Assembly: GCA_002684315.1 (NCBI GenBank)
Contig: NYVB01000187.1
Span: forward strand, 1-29,284
Direction of reading: 5' to 3'
From: Planctomycetaceae bacterium
GTDB lineage: Bacteria; Planctomycetota; Phycisphaerae; Phycisphaerales; SM1A02
Length of the DNA stretch: 29,284 nucleotides
The notes beneath the pieces are model-generated. The model had not been told where the DNA came from and ran no database searches. It saw nothing but the letters and a program-made list of their open reading frames with translations. A program made the position numbers and the translations under genes. How positions within the stretch are numbered: the stretch's first letter is position 1; every line of letters starts with the position of its first letter. Shown here piece by piece: positions 22,145-29,284 of the stretch.

Positions 22145-23119
22145 ATGATTTCCCCTACAGCCCGCACTCTGCTTCTGTCCGCATTCGTCGCCACCGGCAC
22201 TCTCGCAACAGGCTGTGGCAAGCCGTCCTCCTCGACGGGGACTCAGAACGCCGGTTCTGCCGACAGTTCGGCAACGCCCGGCGTCTTCGCGGCGAACTAC
22301 GCCTTGAGCTCCTTTGCAGAAGCCATCGGCGGGGACATGATCACGGTTCAATCCCCGGCTTCGGATGGGGCCTCGGCCACGAGTTTCAGACCCGACCCCG
22401 AACAGATCATCGCGATCCAGGACTGCAAGTTGATCCTTCTGAATGGTGCGGATTTCTCCAGTTGGGTGAACAAGGCCAGTCTTCCCGGCTCACGAACGGT
22501 TCGGACCGCCGCCGCCTTTCGCGACCAATGGCTCGAATCCAATCACCACCACGACCATGATCACGATCACCAGCACGGACCGGACGGCGACGGAGTCGAC
22601 CACCACCACGCACACTGGGCCGCCTACACCTGGCTCGATCCCAGCCTCGCGAAGGAACAAGCCCAGATCGTCGGCAACGGCCTGGCACGCATCCTTCCAG
22701 GGAAGGGCCGGATGATCGCCGAACGCAGCACCGCTCTCAATGCCGAATTCGCACCACTCATCGAACAGGCCAAACGGATCTCCGAGACGACGCTTCCTGC
22801 AGTGATCGCAGCGGAGCCGAACTACGAATACCTCGCACGTGCCTGTGCCCTCGACCTGCACGACGCCGACTGGCACTGGAACGAGCCGCAACCACATGAT
22901 GGCATGGAGAGCCTGAAGCAGCTCATCGAAGCGACCGGCGCGACCATCATCCTGGTGCCGGAGACTCCGACGCCGGAGCGCGCGAAGGTTCTTGCAGATC
23001 TCGGAGTCGAACCTCGAGTGGTGCCGCTGCTGGCCGATCGCCCCGAAGGCGCAGACGGCACATTCATCGACTCGCTCAAGAAGATCCTCGACACACTCGA
23101 GGGTCTGGGTTCCCGATAA
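22145..23119 (+). CDS. ZnuA-like metal-binding lipoprotein
   Basis: The 324-residue product has a lipoprotein signal (lipobox LATGC, Cys24) and the outline of the ZnuA/TroA solute-binding family: LILLNGADFSSWV (~97-108), AYTWLDPSLAKEQAQ and the second-lobe phrase EPNYEYLARA. A His/Asp-rich loop (about residues 134-159, twelve His) matches the metal-storage loop of zinc binders. The family's usual ligand histidines look replaced: no DPH in the first lobe (SDGASATSF), Tyr in place of His in the second (YTWLDP), and Glu in place of the His of SHPVYQYLA-type members. Whether it still binds zinc is open. No ABC permease or ATPase genes are near. GGAG lies about 8 nt before the ATG. It is probably co-transcribed with the aldehyde reductase gene. 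Confidence 0.7.
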   Translation: MISPTARTLLLSAFVATGTLATGCGKPSSSTGTQNAGSADSSATPGVFAANYALSSFAEAIGGDMITVQSPASDGASATSFRPDPEQIIAIQDCKLILLNGADFSSWVNKASLPGSRTVRTAAAFRDQWLESNHHHDHDHDHQHGPDGDGVDHHHAHWAAYTWLDPSLAKEQAQIVGNGLARILPGKGRMIAERSTALNAEFAPLIEQAKRISETTLPAVIAAEPNYEYLARACALDLHDADWHWNEPQPHDGMESLKQLIEATGATIILVPETPTPERAKVLADLGVEPRVVPLLADRPEGADGTFIDSLKKILDTLEGLGSR

Positions 23120-23144
23120 GCATGCACACTCGACCCGAAGGGTT

Positions 23145-23165
23145 CACCCGGGCGGGTGGGCCCAC
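23145..23165. repeat. GC-rich dyads between convergent genes
   Basis: CACCC GGGC GGGTG (23145-23158) and the palindrome GTGGGCCCAC (23156-23165) overlap in the 150-bp gap between the ZnuA-like and desaturase stop codons. They could form a terminator stem, but no T tract follows on either side. Confidence 0.35.
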
Positions 23166-23269
23166 TGCGTGAGCCGCACGGAATCACCGGGTGATCGCTG
23201 CGCTTCGACACCGAACCATCCATGCATCCATGCGAGGCGACCGGGAGGCGTGACGATCCGACTCGTCGG

Positions 23270-24862
23270 TCACTCCTGCGAGGAACCCGCAAACTCGGAG
23301 ACCTGAGGGGAAATGCCGGCTTGAGAGACTTCCGGTCGAGGATCATCGAGCACGCAGTCAAGACCGACCTCACGACAAAGCAGTCGCGCCGTGGTCTGCG
23401 AGGCGAGGAAGATCACCGGAAGACCGGAGCCTGGGTGCGTTCCTCCGCCGACCATCCAGGTCGACTCGAGTCCGTTGAGCTTGTGGAGCGGTCGGCGATG
23501 CAGCATCTGCCCGAGATTGTGGGCGATGTTGAAGGTGGCACCGAGGTGGATGTTGTCCGCCTGCCAGTCGTTGGGAGAAATGATCTTCTCGCCGATGATC
23601 CGATCCTTGATGTCGGGGACACCGAGGCGCTCGAGCTGCTCGGCGACCTTCTGCTGCAAGCGGGGTCCTTCCGCGGCCCAATCGACGTCGGCCCGGCAGT
23701 TCGGGGTCGGAATCAGGCAATAGAGGCTGGACATTCCGGGCGGTGCCATCGAGGGATCGATCGGAACCGGGTTGCAGAAGTACATCGAGGGATCCTCGGA
23801 GGCCTTCAGACCGCTGGTGATGTCATCGAGGTTCTGGCGACAGTCGCCGGAGAAGCAGATCGTATGGTGGGGAAGATCGAGCTCGCCATCGATCGCCATG
23901 TAGCTCATCCAGGTGCTGCAGGAGTAGCGCTTCTTCTCGATGTCGGTGTCGGACCAGCCGCGCGGACGCAGGTTCTCGGGAATGAGATGGCGCATCGCCC
24001 AGGTGGCGTCGGCGTTGAGGACGACGTGGTCGCAAGGATGCTCGGTGCCGTCGACGACGACTCCGGTGGCACGGCGGCCCGAGTAGGTCACTGACTCGAC
24101 GGGTGATCCGGTTCGGACGTCGACACCCAGTTCTTCGCACGTTCGACCAAGCGTCTCAAGCAGCGAGTTGATCCCTCCCTGTGGATGCCAGACACCGTCT
24201 TCGTATTCGATGAAGGGAAGAATCGTGAAGATCGAAGGACACTCGAACGGACTCATGCCGAGATACTTGCTCTGGAAGCTCATGGAAAGACGGACACGCT
24301 CGTCACTGAAGCGCTTGGAAAGATTGTCGTAGACCGACTCCCAGGGCTTGATGTACTTCGCCGCCGGAAGGTTCTTGAGTCTCACCAGATCGAGTGGGTT
24401 TCGAATCGCGTCACGAAGCACCGGAGTCATCGCGTTGAGCTTGTGCCGGTTTTCCTTCATGAATGCCAGAAACGCCTGGCCGTCTCCAGGGCAGACCGCG
24501 TCGAGTCGAACCGCCATCTCGTTCAGATCCTGGGTGGTGTCGAGCGTGAGGTCCCCGAGCCCACCTCGAAAGACGAGTCGGTACATGGGATCAAGTCGAT
24601 CCATGTGGTGCAGGGATTCGAGTGGATACCCACACGAGCGCGTGATCTCATCGAGTACCCAGGGCATCATGAAGAAGGTCGCTCCACAGTCGAAACCATG
24701 GCCGTCGATCTCGATGCGGCGAGAACGCCCTCCCACCCGATCATGAGCTTCCCAGAGGGTGACATCGGCACCACTGGCGGCAAGGAGCATGGCGACGGTC
24801 AGCCCACCGGGACCTGCCCCGACGACACTGATTTTTGGAACGGCACTGGTGGTGTGTGGCAC
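23270..24862 (-). CDS. CrtI/CrtN-type carotenoid desaturase
   Basis: The 530-residue product belongs to the CrtI/CrtN amine-oxidase-like flavoprotein family, which desaturates phytoene, 4,4'-diapophytoene or squalene-derived C30 chains using FAD. An N-terminal dinucleotide fold (VVGAGPGG, 13-20) is followed by E38 and DRVGGR, then GHGFDCGATFFMMP, DHVVLNADATWAMRHL and PSMYFCNPVPIDPSMAPPG, with the C-terminal FAD motif GGGTHPGSGLP. The tail after this is extended and rich in Pro/Ser. A GTG at 24862 is the start; AAGG lies 8 nt upstream. It diverges from the aldehyde dehydrogenase gene and is the only minus-strand member of the cluster. Together with that cluster (aldehyde dehydrogenase, CrtP-like, glycosyl- and acyltransferase) it fits the desaturase of a C30 carotenoid pathway, but a C40 phytoene substrate cannot be excluded. 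Confidence 0.8.
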   Translation of the reverse strand: MPHTTSAVPKISVVGAGPGGLTVAMLLAASGADVTLWEAHDRVGGRSRRIEIDGHGFDCGATFFMMPWVLDEITRSCGYPLESLHHMDRLDPMYRLVFRGGLGDLTLDTTQDLNEMAVRLDAVCPGDGQAFLAFMKENRHKLNAMTPVLRDAIRNPLDLVRLKNLPAAKYIKPWESVYDNLSKRFSDERVRLSMSFQSKYLGMSPFECPSIFTILPFIEYEDGVWHPQGGINSLLETLGRTCEELGVDVRTGSPVESVTYSGRRATGVVVDGTEHPCDHVVLNADATWAMRHLIPENLRPRGWSDTDIEKKRYSCSTWMSYMAIDGELDLPHHTICFSGDCRQNLDDITSGLKASEDPSMYFCNPVPIDPSMAPPGMSSLYCLIPTPNCRADVDWAAEGPRLQQKVAEQLERLGVPDIKDRIIGEKIISPNDWQADNIHLGATFNIAHNLGQMLHRRPLHKLNGLESTWMVGGGTHPGSGLPVIFLASQTTARLLCREVGLDCVLDDPRPEVSQAGISPQVSEFAGSSQE

Positions 24863-24927
24863 GAATTGGGCCTTAGAAGATGATGAGGAAGACTGAGAGA
24901 AGAACTCGGACAGACAGCTCAGGGGTT

Positions 24928-24943
24928 GTCTACCATAGGAGAC
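24928..24943. promoter_or_regulatory. Imperfect dyad in the divergent carotenoid promoter region
   Basis: GTCTACCATAGGAGAC (6 of 8 positions symmetric) lies about midway in the ~100-bp gap between the desaturase start and the aldehyde dehydrogenase start, where both promoters should be. It may be an operator; no regulator gene is in the window. Confidence 0.3.
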
Positions 24944-24963
24944 TCAAATCGCTTGCTCCAACT

Positions 24964-26370
24964 ATGACACCATATTCTAGACAACTCGAACTGCTGAGAG
25001 CGGAACGGACCCGATGGGCCGGTCGATTTCGCCATCTGATCCTCAAGGGCACCGAGGAATTCGTCCGCCTTGCCGGACAGGAGCTGGACAAGCCCCGCCA
25101 TGAGACGATCACCGCGGAACTCCTTCCCCTGGTTGCCTCCTGCCGCTGGCACCAGAGACAGGCCCGCCGAATACTCAGGACCAGACGACTGAAGGGGCGA
25201 CCGATCTGGCTGCTCGGGCAGCAGCATCGAATTCAGCATGCGCCGCTCGGCACGGTTGGGATCATCGCCACCTGGAACTACCCGATTCAACTGCTGGGGA
25301 TCCAACTGCTGCAAGCAGCCATCCCTGGAAACGACGTGGTGGTGAAACCGTCGGAGCACGCACCCGAAACCCAGGCATTCCTTCTGGATCTGGCACGCAA
25401 GGCCGGACTCGAGGAATCGGCACTGCGTTGGCTTCCCGCGACCCGGGAAGCTGGCGCCGACATGATCGAACATCAAGCACTCGATCACCTCGTCTTCACG
25501 GGGTCGACCAGAGTGGGTCGACTCGTGGCCGAAGCCTGCGCGTCCCGTCTGCTGCCTTCCACGTTGGAATTGAGCGGACGCGACTCCGCACTCGTGCTCG
25601 CGGATGCGGATGCCGAACTCGCCGCCCGTTCCATCTGGAACGCGGTCACATCCAATGCGGGTCAGACCTGCATGGCACCACGCAGGGTCCTGGTGCATCA
25701 GGATCGATACCAGGCATTCTGTGATGCCTTGATCCCCCTCGCGGAGAAGGCGATCCCACGACGACTGACGCTTCCCGAGGATGCCGAACGGATCGAATCA
25801 CAGATCGACCAGGCGACGGAACATGGTGGACGATCATTTCCCAGTGGAAGTGTTGTCTCGAATCCCTCGGCATTCATCCCCAGAGCGGTGCTCGACTGCC
25901 CTGCCGACGCACCGCTGATGGAGGGCGATCATTTCGGGCCGGCACTCGCCGTCAGCGCCTGCCAGACTCTGGACGAGATGCTCCAACGCCACCATGCCGT
26001 GGGCCAATATCTGGCGACGTCCATCTGGACCCGCGATCAGAGTGCCGCGCGGGGGATGGCAGCAGAGCTTCAAAGTGCCACGGTCACGATCAATGACGTC
26101 CTGGTCCCCACCGCTCATCCGGCCGCGTCGATCTCAGGCCACGGACTCAGTGGCTGGGGAACCAGTCGAGGTGCTGCCGGACTCCTTTCCATGTCCAGAC
26201 CCGTCCATGTGACCACCACACCGCGTAAAATGAGGGTGCCGACGGATGTCCCGACAGATGCCTCTCTTGCCAAACTTGAACGACTCATCGGTGTTCGCAG
26301 GCCAAGTGCCGAAGACACCGACACCATCACTCGAAATTCTTCTCACCCCCACTCTGGAAAGAGCTCATGA
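24964..26370 (+). CDS. Aldehyde dehydrogenase, CrtNc-like role inferred
   Basis: The 468-residue product is an NAD(P)-dependent aldehyde dehydrogenase: WNYP (N105), VVKPSE (K128), FTGSTRVG, LELSGRD (catalytic Glu202) and NAGQTCMAP (catalytic Cys236) are all present. It is at the short end of the family and the C-terminal signature (GHGLSGWGTSRG) is diverged. In staphyloxanthin-type pathways an aldehyde dehydrogenase converts the carotenal to a carboxylic acid; its position here fits that step. The start at 24964 (MTPYSRQ) is preferred to the in-frame ATG at 24880 because the extra residues (rich in Arg/Thr) look non-coding; no good Shine-Dalgarno is seen at either. Its stop overlaps the ATG of the next gene (ATGA, 26367-26370). 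The role in carotenoid metabolism is inferred from context. Confidence 0.8.
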   Translation: MTPYSRQLELLRAERTRWAGRFRHLILKGTEEFVRLAGQELDKPRHETITAELLPLVASCRWHQRQARRILRTRRLKGRPIWLLGQQHRIQHAPLGTVGIIATWNYPIQLLGIQLLQAAIPGNDVVVKPSEHAPETQAFLLDLARKAGLEESALRWLPATREAGADMIEHQALDHLVFTGSTRVGRLVAEACASRLLPSTLELSGRDSALVLADADAELAARSIWNAVTSNAGQTCMAPRRVLVHQDRYQAFCDALIPLAEKAIPRRLTLPEDAERIESQIDQATEHGGRSFPSGSVVSNPSAFIPRAVLDCPADAPLMEGDHFGPALAVSACQTLDEMLQRHHAVGQYLATSIWTRDQSAARGMAAELQSATVTINDVLVPTAHPAASISGHGLSGWGTSRGAAGLLSMSRPVHVTTTPRKMRVPTDVPTDASLAKLERLIGVRRPSAEDTDTITRNSSHPHSGKSS

Positions 26371-27944
26371 TCTCCAAGAACGCGAAGAAGGTCGTCGTCA
26401 TCGGTGGCGGCCTCGCAGGTCTCTCGTCAGCCGTCGAACTGGCACGTACCGACTGCGAAGTCACTTTGGTGGAACGCAACGACCACCTGGGCGGGAAGAT
26501 GAACATTCTCGAAGTCGACGGCTACAGCTTCGACATGGGACCGACCATCATCACGATGCCCCCCGTCTTCAAAGGAATCGTCGAACGTTCCGGTCGAAAG
26601 ATGGAGGACTACTGTGAACTGATCGATCTCGATCCCCAGTGGCGATGCTTCTACGAAGATGGCACGAGAATCGATCTTCTCAAGGACGTCGAGGCGATGA
26701 GCCACGCGCTTGAGGCGCAGTTTCCCGGCACCGGAACCGGCCAGGGGTACACCGACTTCGTGGCGTTCTCCAGACGCATGTTCCGTTTGAGTGAACGCGT
26801 CTTCTTCTACCGCGACGTCGGTTCGGTCCGAGATGTGATGAAGGCCGTCCCGATGTCGGATTTCGGAATGCTCCGCGACGTCATGGCCATGCGTTTCCAC
26901 AGCACCGTGGGTGGAACCGTGAAGAAGCACATCCCCGATCCCCACATGCGCCAGCTGGTCGAACATTTCCTCCAATACGTGGGCTCGAGCCCCTTCATGG
27001 CCCCGGCGATTCTGTCACTGATCGCTTCGGCGCAGGTCGATCAGGGCTGCTGGTATCCGATGGGCGGCACTCGCAAGATCGCAGGTACGCTGGAGAGGAT
27101 CCTCAGAGAGATGGATGTCGACATCCGCACCGGAAACGGCGTGGCTCGACTGGTGAGCTCGGGCGACAAGGTCACAGGAGTCGTTCTCGATGACGGTACG
27201 GAACTTGAAGCCGACATCGTGATCTCCAATTGCGACGTGCAGCGGACCTATCGCGACCTCGACGGCACACCGGCCGCGATGAAAGAACAGAAGACCATCA
27301 GCGCTCGATACAAACCAGCCTGCAGCGGTGTCGTGCTCTACCTCGGGCTCGACCGACAATACGATCATCTTCTGCACCACGATTTCATCTTCAGTCGCGA
27401 CCCCAAGGAGGAATTCGCCGACATCTACGGACGAGGAGTCCCGGCGAAGGATCCCTCGCTCTACCTGGCGGTCCCTTCCAGAACGGATCCGAGCCAGGCA
27501 CCGGAAGGATGCGAATCGCTCTACATCCTGGTCCACACCGCATGGAAACGTGACGACCAGACCTGGGAAGGTCCCGGCGGCCTGCTCGAGAGCTATCGCG
27601 ACACGATCATTGAGAAGCTCAAGACCGCCGGGGGCATGCCGGACATCGAAGACCACATCGTGGTCGAGCGTGCACTCACCCCTGAGAGCATCGAGGGCAT
27701 GTACAACGCCGAAGGTGGCGCGATCTACGGCCTCGCCTCCCACGGCCGACTCAATGGTGGTTTCAAGCCGAAGAACAAGAGCAATGTGTATTCGAATCTG
27801 TATCTCACCGGTGGCAGCACCAATCCCGGCCCGGGCGTTCCCATGGTGTTGATGTCGGGCGTCAGTGCGGCTCGGGCCGCTCGGATGGACCATGACATCC
27901 ATGACGATGCGGTCGACCCCGTGGAGGCACTGGCGGCCACATGA
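26367..27944 (+). CDS. Second CrtI/CrtN-family oxidoreductase, CrtP-like
   Basis: The 525-residue product is a second FAD-dependent carotenoid oxidoreductase: VVVIGGGLAGLSSA (GGGLAG at 13-18), VERNDHLGGK (E36), GYSFDMGPTIITMP, PACSGVVLYLGLDRQYDHL, HHDFIFSRDPKEEFADIY, and the C-terminal FAD motif GGSTNPGPGVPMVLMSG. It is clearly distinct from the desaturase at 23270-24862. The SGVVLYLGL and HHDFIFS phrases resemble the CrtP/CrtNb subgroup, which oxidises the terminal methyl group of a C30 chain to an aldehyde; that assignment is less sure than the family. GGAAAG lies 5 nt before the ATG. It overlaps its neighbours by 4 bp on both sides (ATGA at 26367-26370 and at 27941-27944), which indicates translational coupling. 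The tail after the FAD motif is Asp-rich. Confidence 0.75.
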   Translation: MISKNAKKVVVIGGGLAGLSSAVELARTDCEVTLVERNDHLGGKMNILEVDGYSFDMGPTIITMPPVFKGIVERSGRKMEDYCELIDLDPQWRCFYEDGTRIDLLKDVEAMSHALEAQFPGTGTGQGYTDFVAFSRRMFRLSERVFFYRDVGSVRDVMKAVPMSDFGMLRDVMAMRFHSTVGGTVKKHIPDPHMRQLVEHFLQYVGSSPFMAPAILSLIASAQVDQGCWYPMGGTRKIAGTLERILREMDVDIRTGNGVARLVSSGDKVTGVVLDDGTELEADIVISNCDVQRTYRDLDGTPAAMKEQKTISARYKPACSGVVLYLGLDRQYDHLLHHDFIFSRDPKEEFADIYGRGVPAKDPSLYLAVPSRTDPSQAPEGCESLYILVHTAWKRDDQTWEGPGGLLESYRDTIIEKLKTAGGMPDIEDHIVVERALTPESIEGMYNAEGGAIYGLASHGRLNGGFKPKNKSNVYSNLYLTGGSTNPGPGVPMVLMSGVSAARAARMDHDIHDDAVDPVEALAAT

Positions 27945-28765
27945 GCCTCGACGGGACGAAGACCGACACCCCCAGATTCATTCCCGGCCGATTCAAGCCG
28001 GGCATGTTCTCGATGATGTCCTTCATCGCCCGGCGCAAACTCAAGAAGCAGTTCAACAGCGTGCGCCTGGTCAGAGGATCGAATCAGGCATTGAAACAAC
28101 TCGCCGGAGTCAGAGGGCCGATCATCTTTGCGATGAATCATTCCTCCTGGTGGGATCCATTGGTGGGGATCGAACTTCACAAGCGCTACTTCGCGGAGCG
28201 CGAGATCTGCTCCCCCATGGATGCCGCACAACTCGAACAGTTCGGAATCTTCAAGTCGATCGGCGTCTTCGGAGTCGATCCCGAGGACCCCAAGTCGCTG
28301 GAGGTGATGAACGATTGGGTGGGGACACGTTTCGCGGAGACTCCGAAGACCAACATGTGGATCACACCCCAGGGGAGATTCAGCGATGTTCGAGAAACGG
28401 TTCGCCCTCGACCGGGAATCGCTCGAATCGCGGCCCGACACCCTCAGGCGACCGTGGCCTCACTGTCCATGGAATACGTGTTCTGGTCCGACGCCCGCCC
28501 GGAGTGCCTGCTCCAAGTCGAACATGTCCCGGTCCCGGAGAAGCCCACCACCGCTGGCTGGCTTCGAGCCATCACGGAGGTGATGCAGCGGAACACGGAC
28601 GATCTGGCACGTCATGCAATGACCAGAAATCCGGAATCCTTCAGAACGATCCTCGGAGGGGCTTCATCCGGAACCCATCCGATCTACGATCTCTGGCTCA
28701 GAATGCGCGGCAGGAAGACCGCCATCGATCTCTCCCACCGAGTCGACGAGGATTCAGCGCCGTGA
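27941..28765 (+). CDS. PlsC-type acyltransferase, probably carotenoid-modifying
   Basis: The 274-residue product has the HX4D motif of glycerolphosphate-type acyltransferases, NHSSWWDPL (H67, D72). The second box is ITPQGRFSD (143-148 PQGRFS), where the usual Glu of FPEG is replaced by Gln as seen in some members. Hydrophobic stretches around 60-75 and near 105-112 suggest membrane association without clear transmembrane helices. Acyltransferases of this type add fatty acids to lipids; placement between a carotenoid oxidoreductase and a glycosyltransferase suggests acylation of a glycosyl carotenoid ester, as the last staphyloxanthin-like step. This is inference; a phospholipid acyltransferase is possible. 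Start at 27941; GGAGG is 13 nt upstream, unusually far. It overlaps the next gene by 4 bp (GTGA, 28762-28765). Confidence 0.75.
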   Translation: MSLDGTKTDTPRFIPGRFKPGMFSMMSFIARRKLKKQFNSVRLVRGSNQALKQLAGVRGPIIFAMNHSSWWDPLVGIELHKRYFAEREICSPMDAAQLEQFGIFKSIGVFGVDPEDPKSLEVMNDWVGTRFAETPKTNMWITPQGRFSDVRETVRPRPGIARIAARHPQATVASLSMEYVFWSDARPECLLQVEHVPVPEKPTTAGWLRAITEVMQRNTDDLARHAMTRNPESFRTILGGASSGTHPIYDLWLRMRGRKTAIDLSHRVDEDSAP

Positions 28766-29284
28766 CCACCATTGGAATCATCTCGATCATCAGCCTGTTG
28801 ATGGTCGCCGTTCCCTCGACGATCGCCTTCGTCAACATGCGCCGTTTGCATCGTGCTCCCCGGCAGTCGGACGCCCCTCGTGGCGATGAACTGGTGAGCT
28901 GCTGCATCCCCGCGCGCAACGAGGAGGAGAATCTCGAGGCGTGCATTCTCTCCCTCCTCTCCGGCGACCACGAGTCCATCGAGATTCTGGTCTACGACGA
29001 CGAAAGCAGCGATGGAACCTCCGACATACTCGCCCGGATGATGGCGGCGGACCCGCGCATCAGATCGGTACCGACCCGCCCGCTGCCCGCAGGCCACAAC
29101 GGCAAGCAACATGCCTGCCAGCGAATGGGTGAAGCGGCGCGAGGAGAATGGGTCCTGTTCACCGACGCCGACGTGCGTTTCGAAGCAGGCTGGCTCCGTC
29201 GGACGCTGGCGACGGTGCGCGGACGCGAACAACTCGGACTGATGTCCGCGTTTCCGCATGAACTGACCGGTTCGGCCGGAGAAG
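28762..29284 (+). CDS. Family 2 glycosyltransferase, 3' truncated by window edge
   Basis: The 174 visible residues run from a GTG start (28762, overlapping the previous stop; GAGGA 9 nt upstream) to the end of the window. A hydrophobic N-terminal segment (about residues 4-25) is followed by a GT2 nucleotide-sugar domain: CCIPARNEEENLEAC, ILVYDDESSDGT (DD at 79-80) and FTDADVRF (DxD-like TDAD at 134-137). The family transfers sugars from UDP- or GDP-sugars. In staphyloxanthin-type pathways a GT2 enzyme glycosylates the carotenoic acid, so CrtQ-like function fits, though hopanoid HpnB-like or other GT2 roles are possible. The rest of the gene and any further operon members lie beyond the window. 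Confidence 0.75.
   Translation, partial: MTTIGIISIISLLMVAVPSTIAFVNMRRLHRAPRQSDAPRGDELVSCCIPARNEEENLEACILSLLSGDHESIEILVYDDESSDGTSDILARMMAADPRIRSVPTRPLPAGHNGKQHACQRMGEAARGEWVLFTDADVRFEAGWLRRTLATVRGREQLGLMSAFPHELTGSAGE

Noticed and set aside
27015..27902. 295-codon minus-strand frame opposite the CrtP-like gene
   Set aside because: Antisense to a gene with clear FAD motifs and coupled 4-bp overlaps; no domain of its own.

Overview
The window looks like a chromosomal segment of a planctomycete, most likely a marine Phycisphaerae-type bacterium. This taxon is inferred, not demonstrated. The indications are: moderately high GC; many secreted proteins carrying a two-repeat dockerin-like module (GDxNxDGxVxGxDLxxxLxxWG, often ending in Cys); a PknB-type kinase fused to a sensor-like beta-propeller; and a C30-carotenoid-type gene cluster of the kind known from planctomycetes. 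No rRNA, tRNA, CRISPR array, insertion sequence or phage gene was seen.

Layout. 1-0.65 kb: the end of a voltage-gated potassium channel gene, convergent with a 2OG-Fe(II) oxygenase (0.78-1.59 kb). 1.96-12.24 kb: a secretome region of eight genes. It holds an SGNH-like protein, a CBM2/dockerin protein with an unrecognised C-terminal domain, three different LpqC/PHB-depolymerase-type esterases each ending in a dockerin module, a DUF6288-like PDZ plus alpha-toroid protein paired with a class-C beta-lactamase-fold serine hydrolase, and a cysteine-rich protein with ten CGDGxC repeats plus dockerin. 12.27-20.58 kb: four minus-strand genes (in transcription order a TIGR03862-type flavoprotein, an RCC1-repeat/dockerin protein, a Ser/Thr kinase with a TolB-like propeller, and a TPR protein). 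21.07-23.12 kb: an Ahr/YjgB-type aldehyde reductase and a ZnuA-like lipoprotein. 23.27-29.28 kb: a divergent carotenoid cluster with a CrtI/CrtN-type desaturase on the minus strand, and on the plus strand an aldehyde dehydrogenase, a CrtP-like oxidoreductase, an acyltransferase and a family 2 glycosyltransferase cut by the window edge. The last four overlap by 4 bp at each junction.

How they work together. The carotenoid genes match the logic of a staphyloxanthin-like pathway: desaturation of a C30 backbone, terminal oxidation to aldehyde then carboxylic acid, glycosylation, acylation. The enzyme that makes the C30 backbone is not in the window. The secretome genes look like an exported polymer/ester-degrading set marked by a shared module. 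No cohesin partner is visible, so what the module binds is unknown. The best candidates for undescribed biology are the dockerin-tagged set (above all the CGDGxC protein and the CBM2/dockerin/orphan-domain protein) and the ZnuA-like lipoprotein that lacks the usual metal-ligand histidines and sits without transporter genes.
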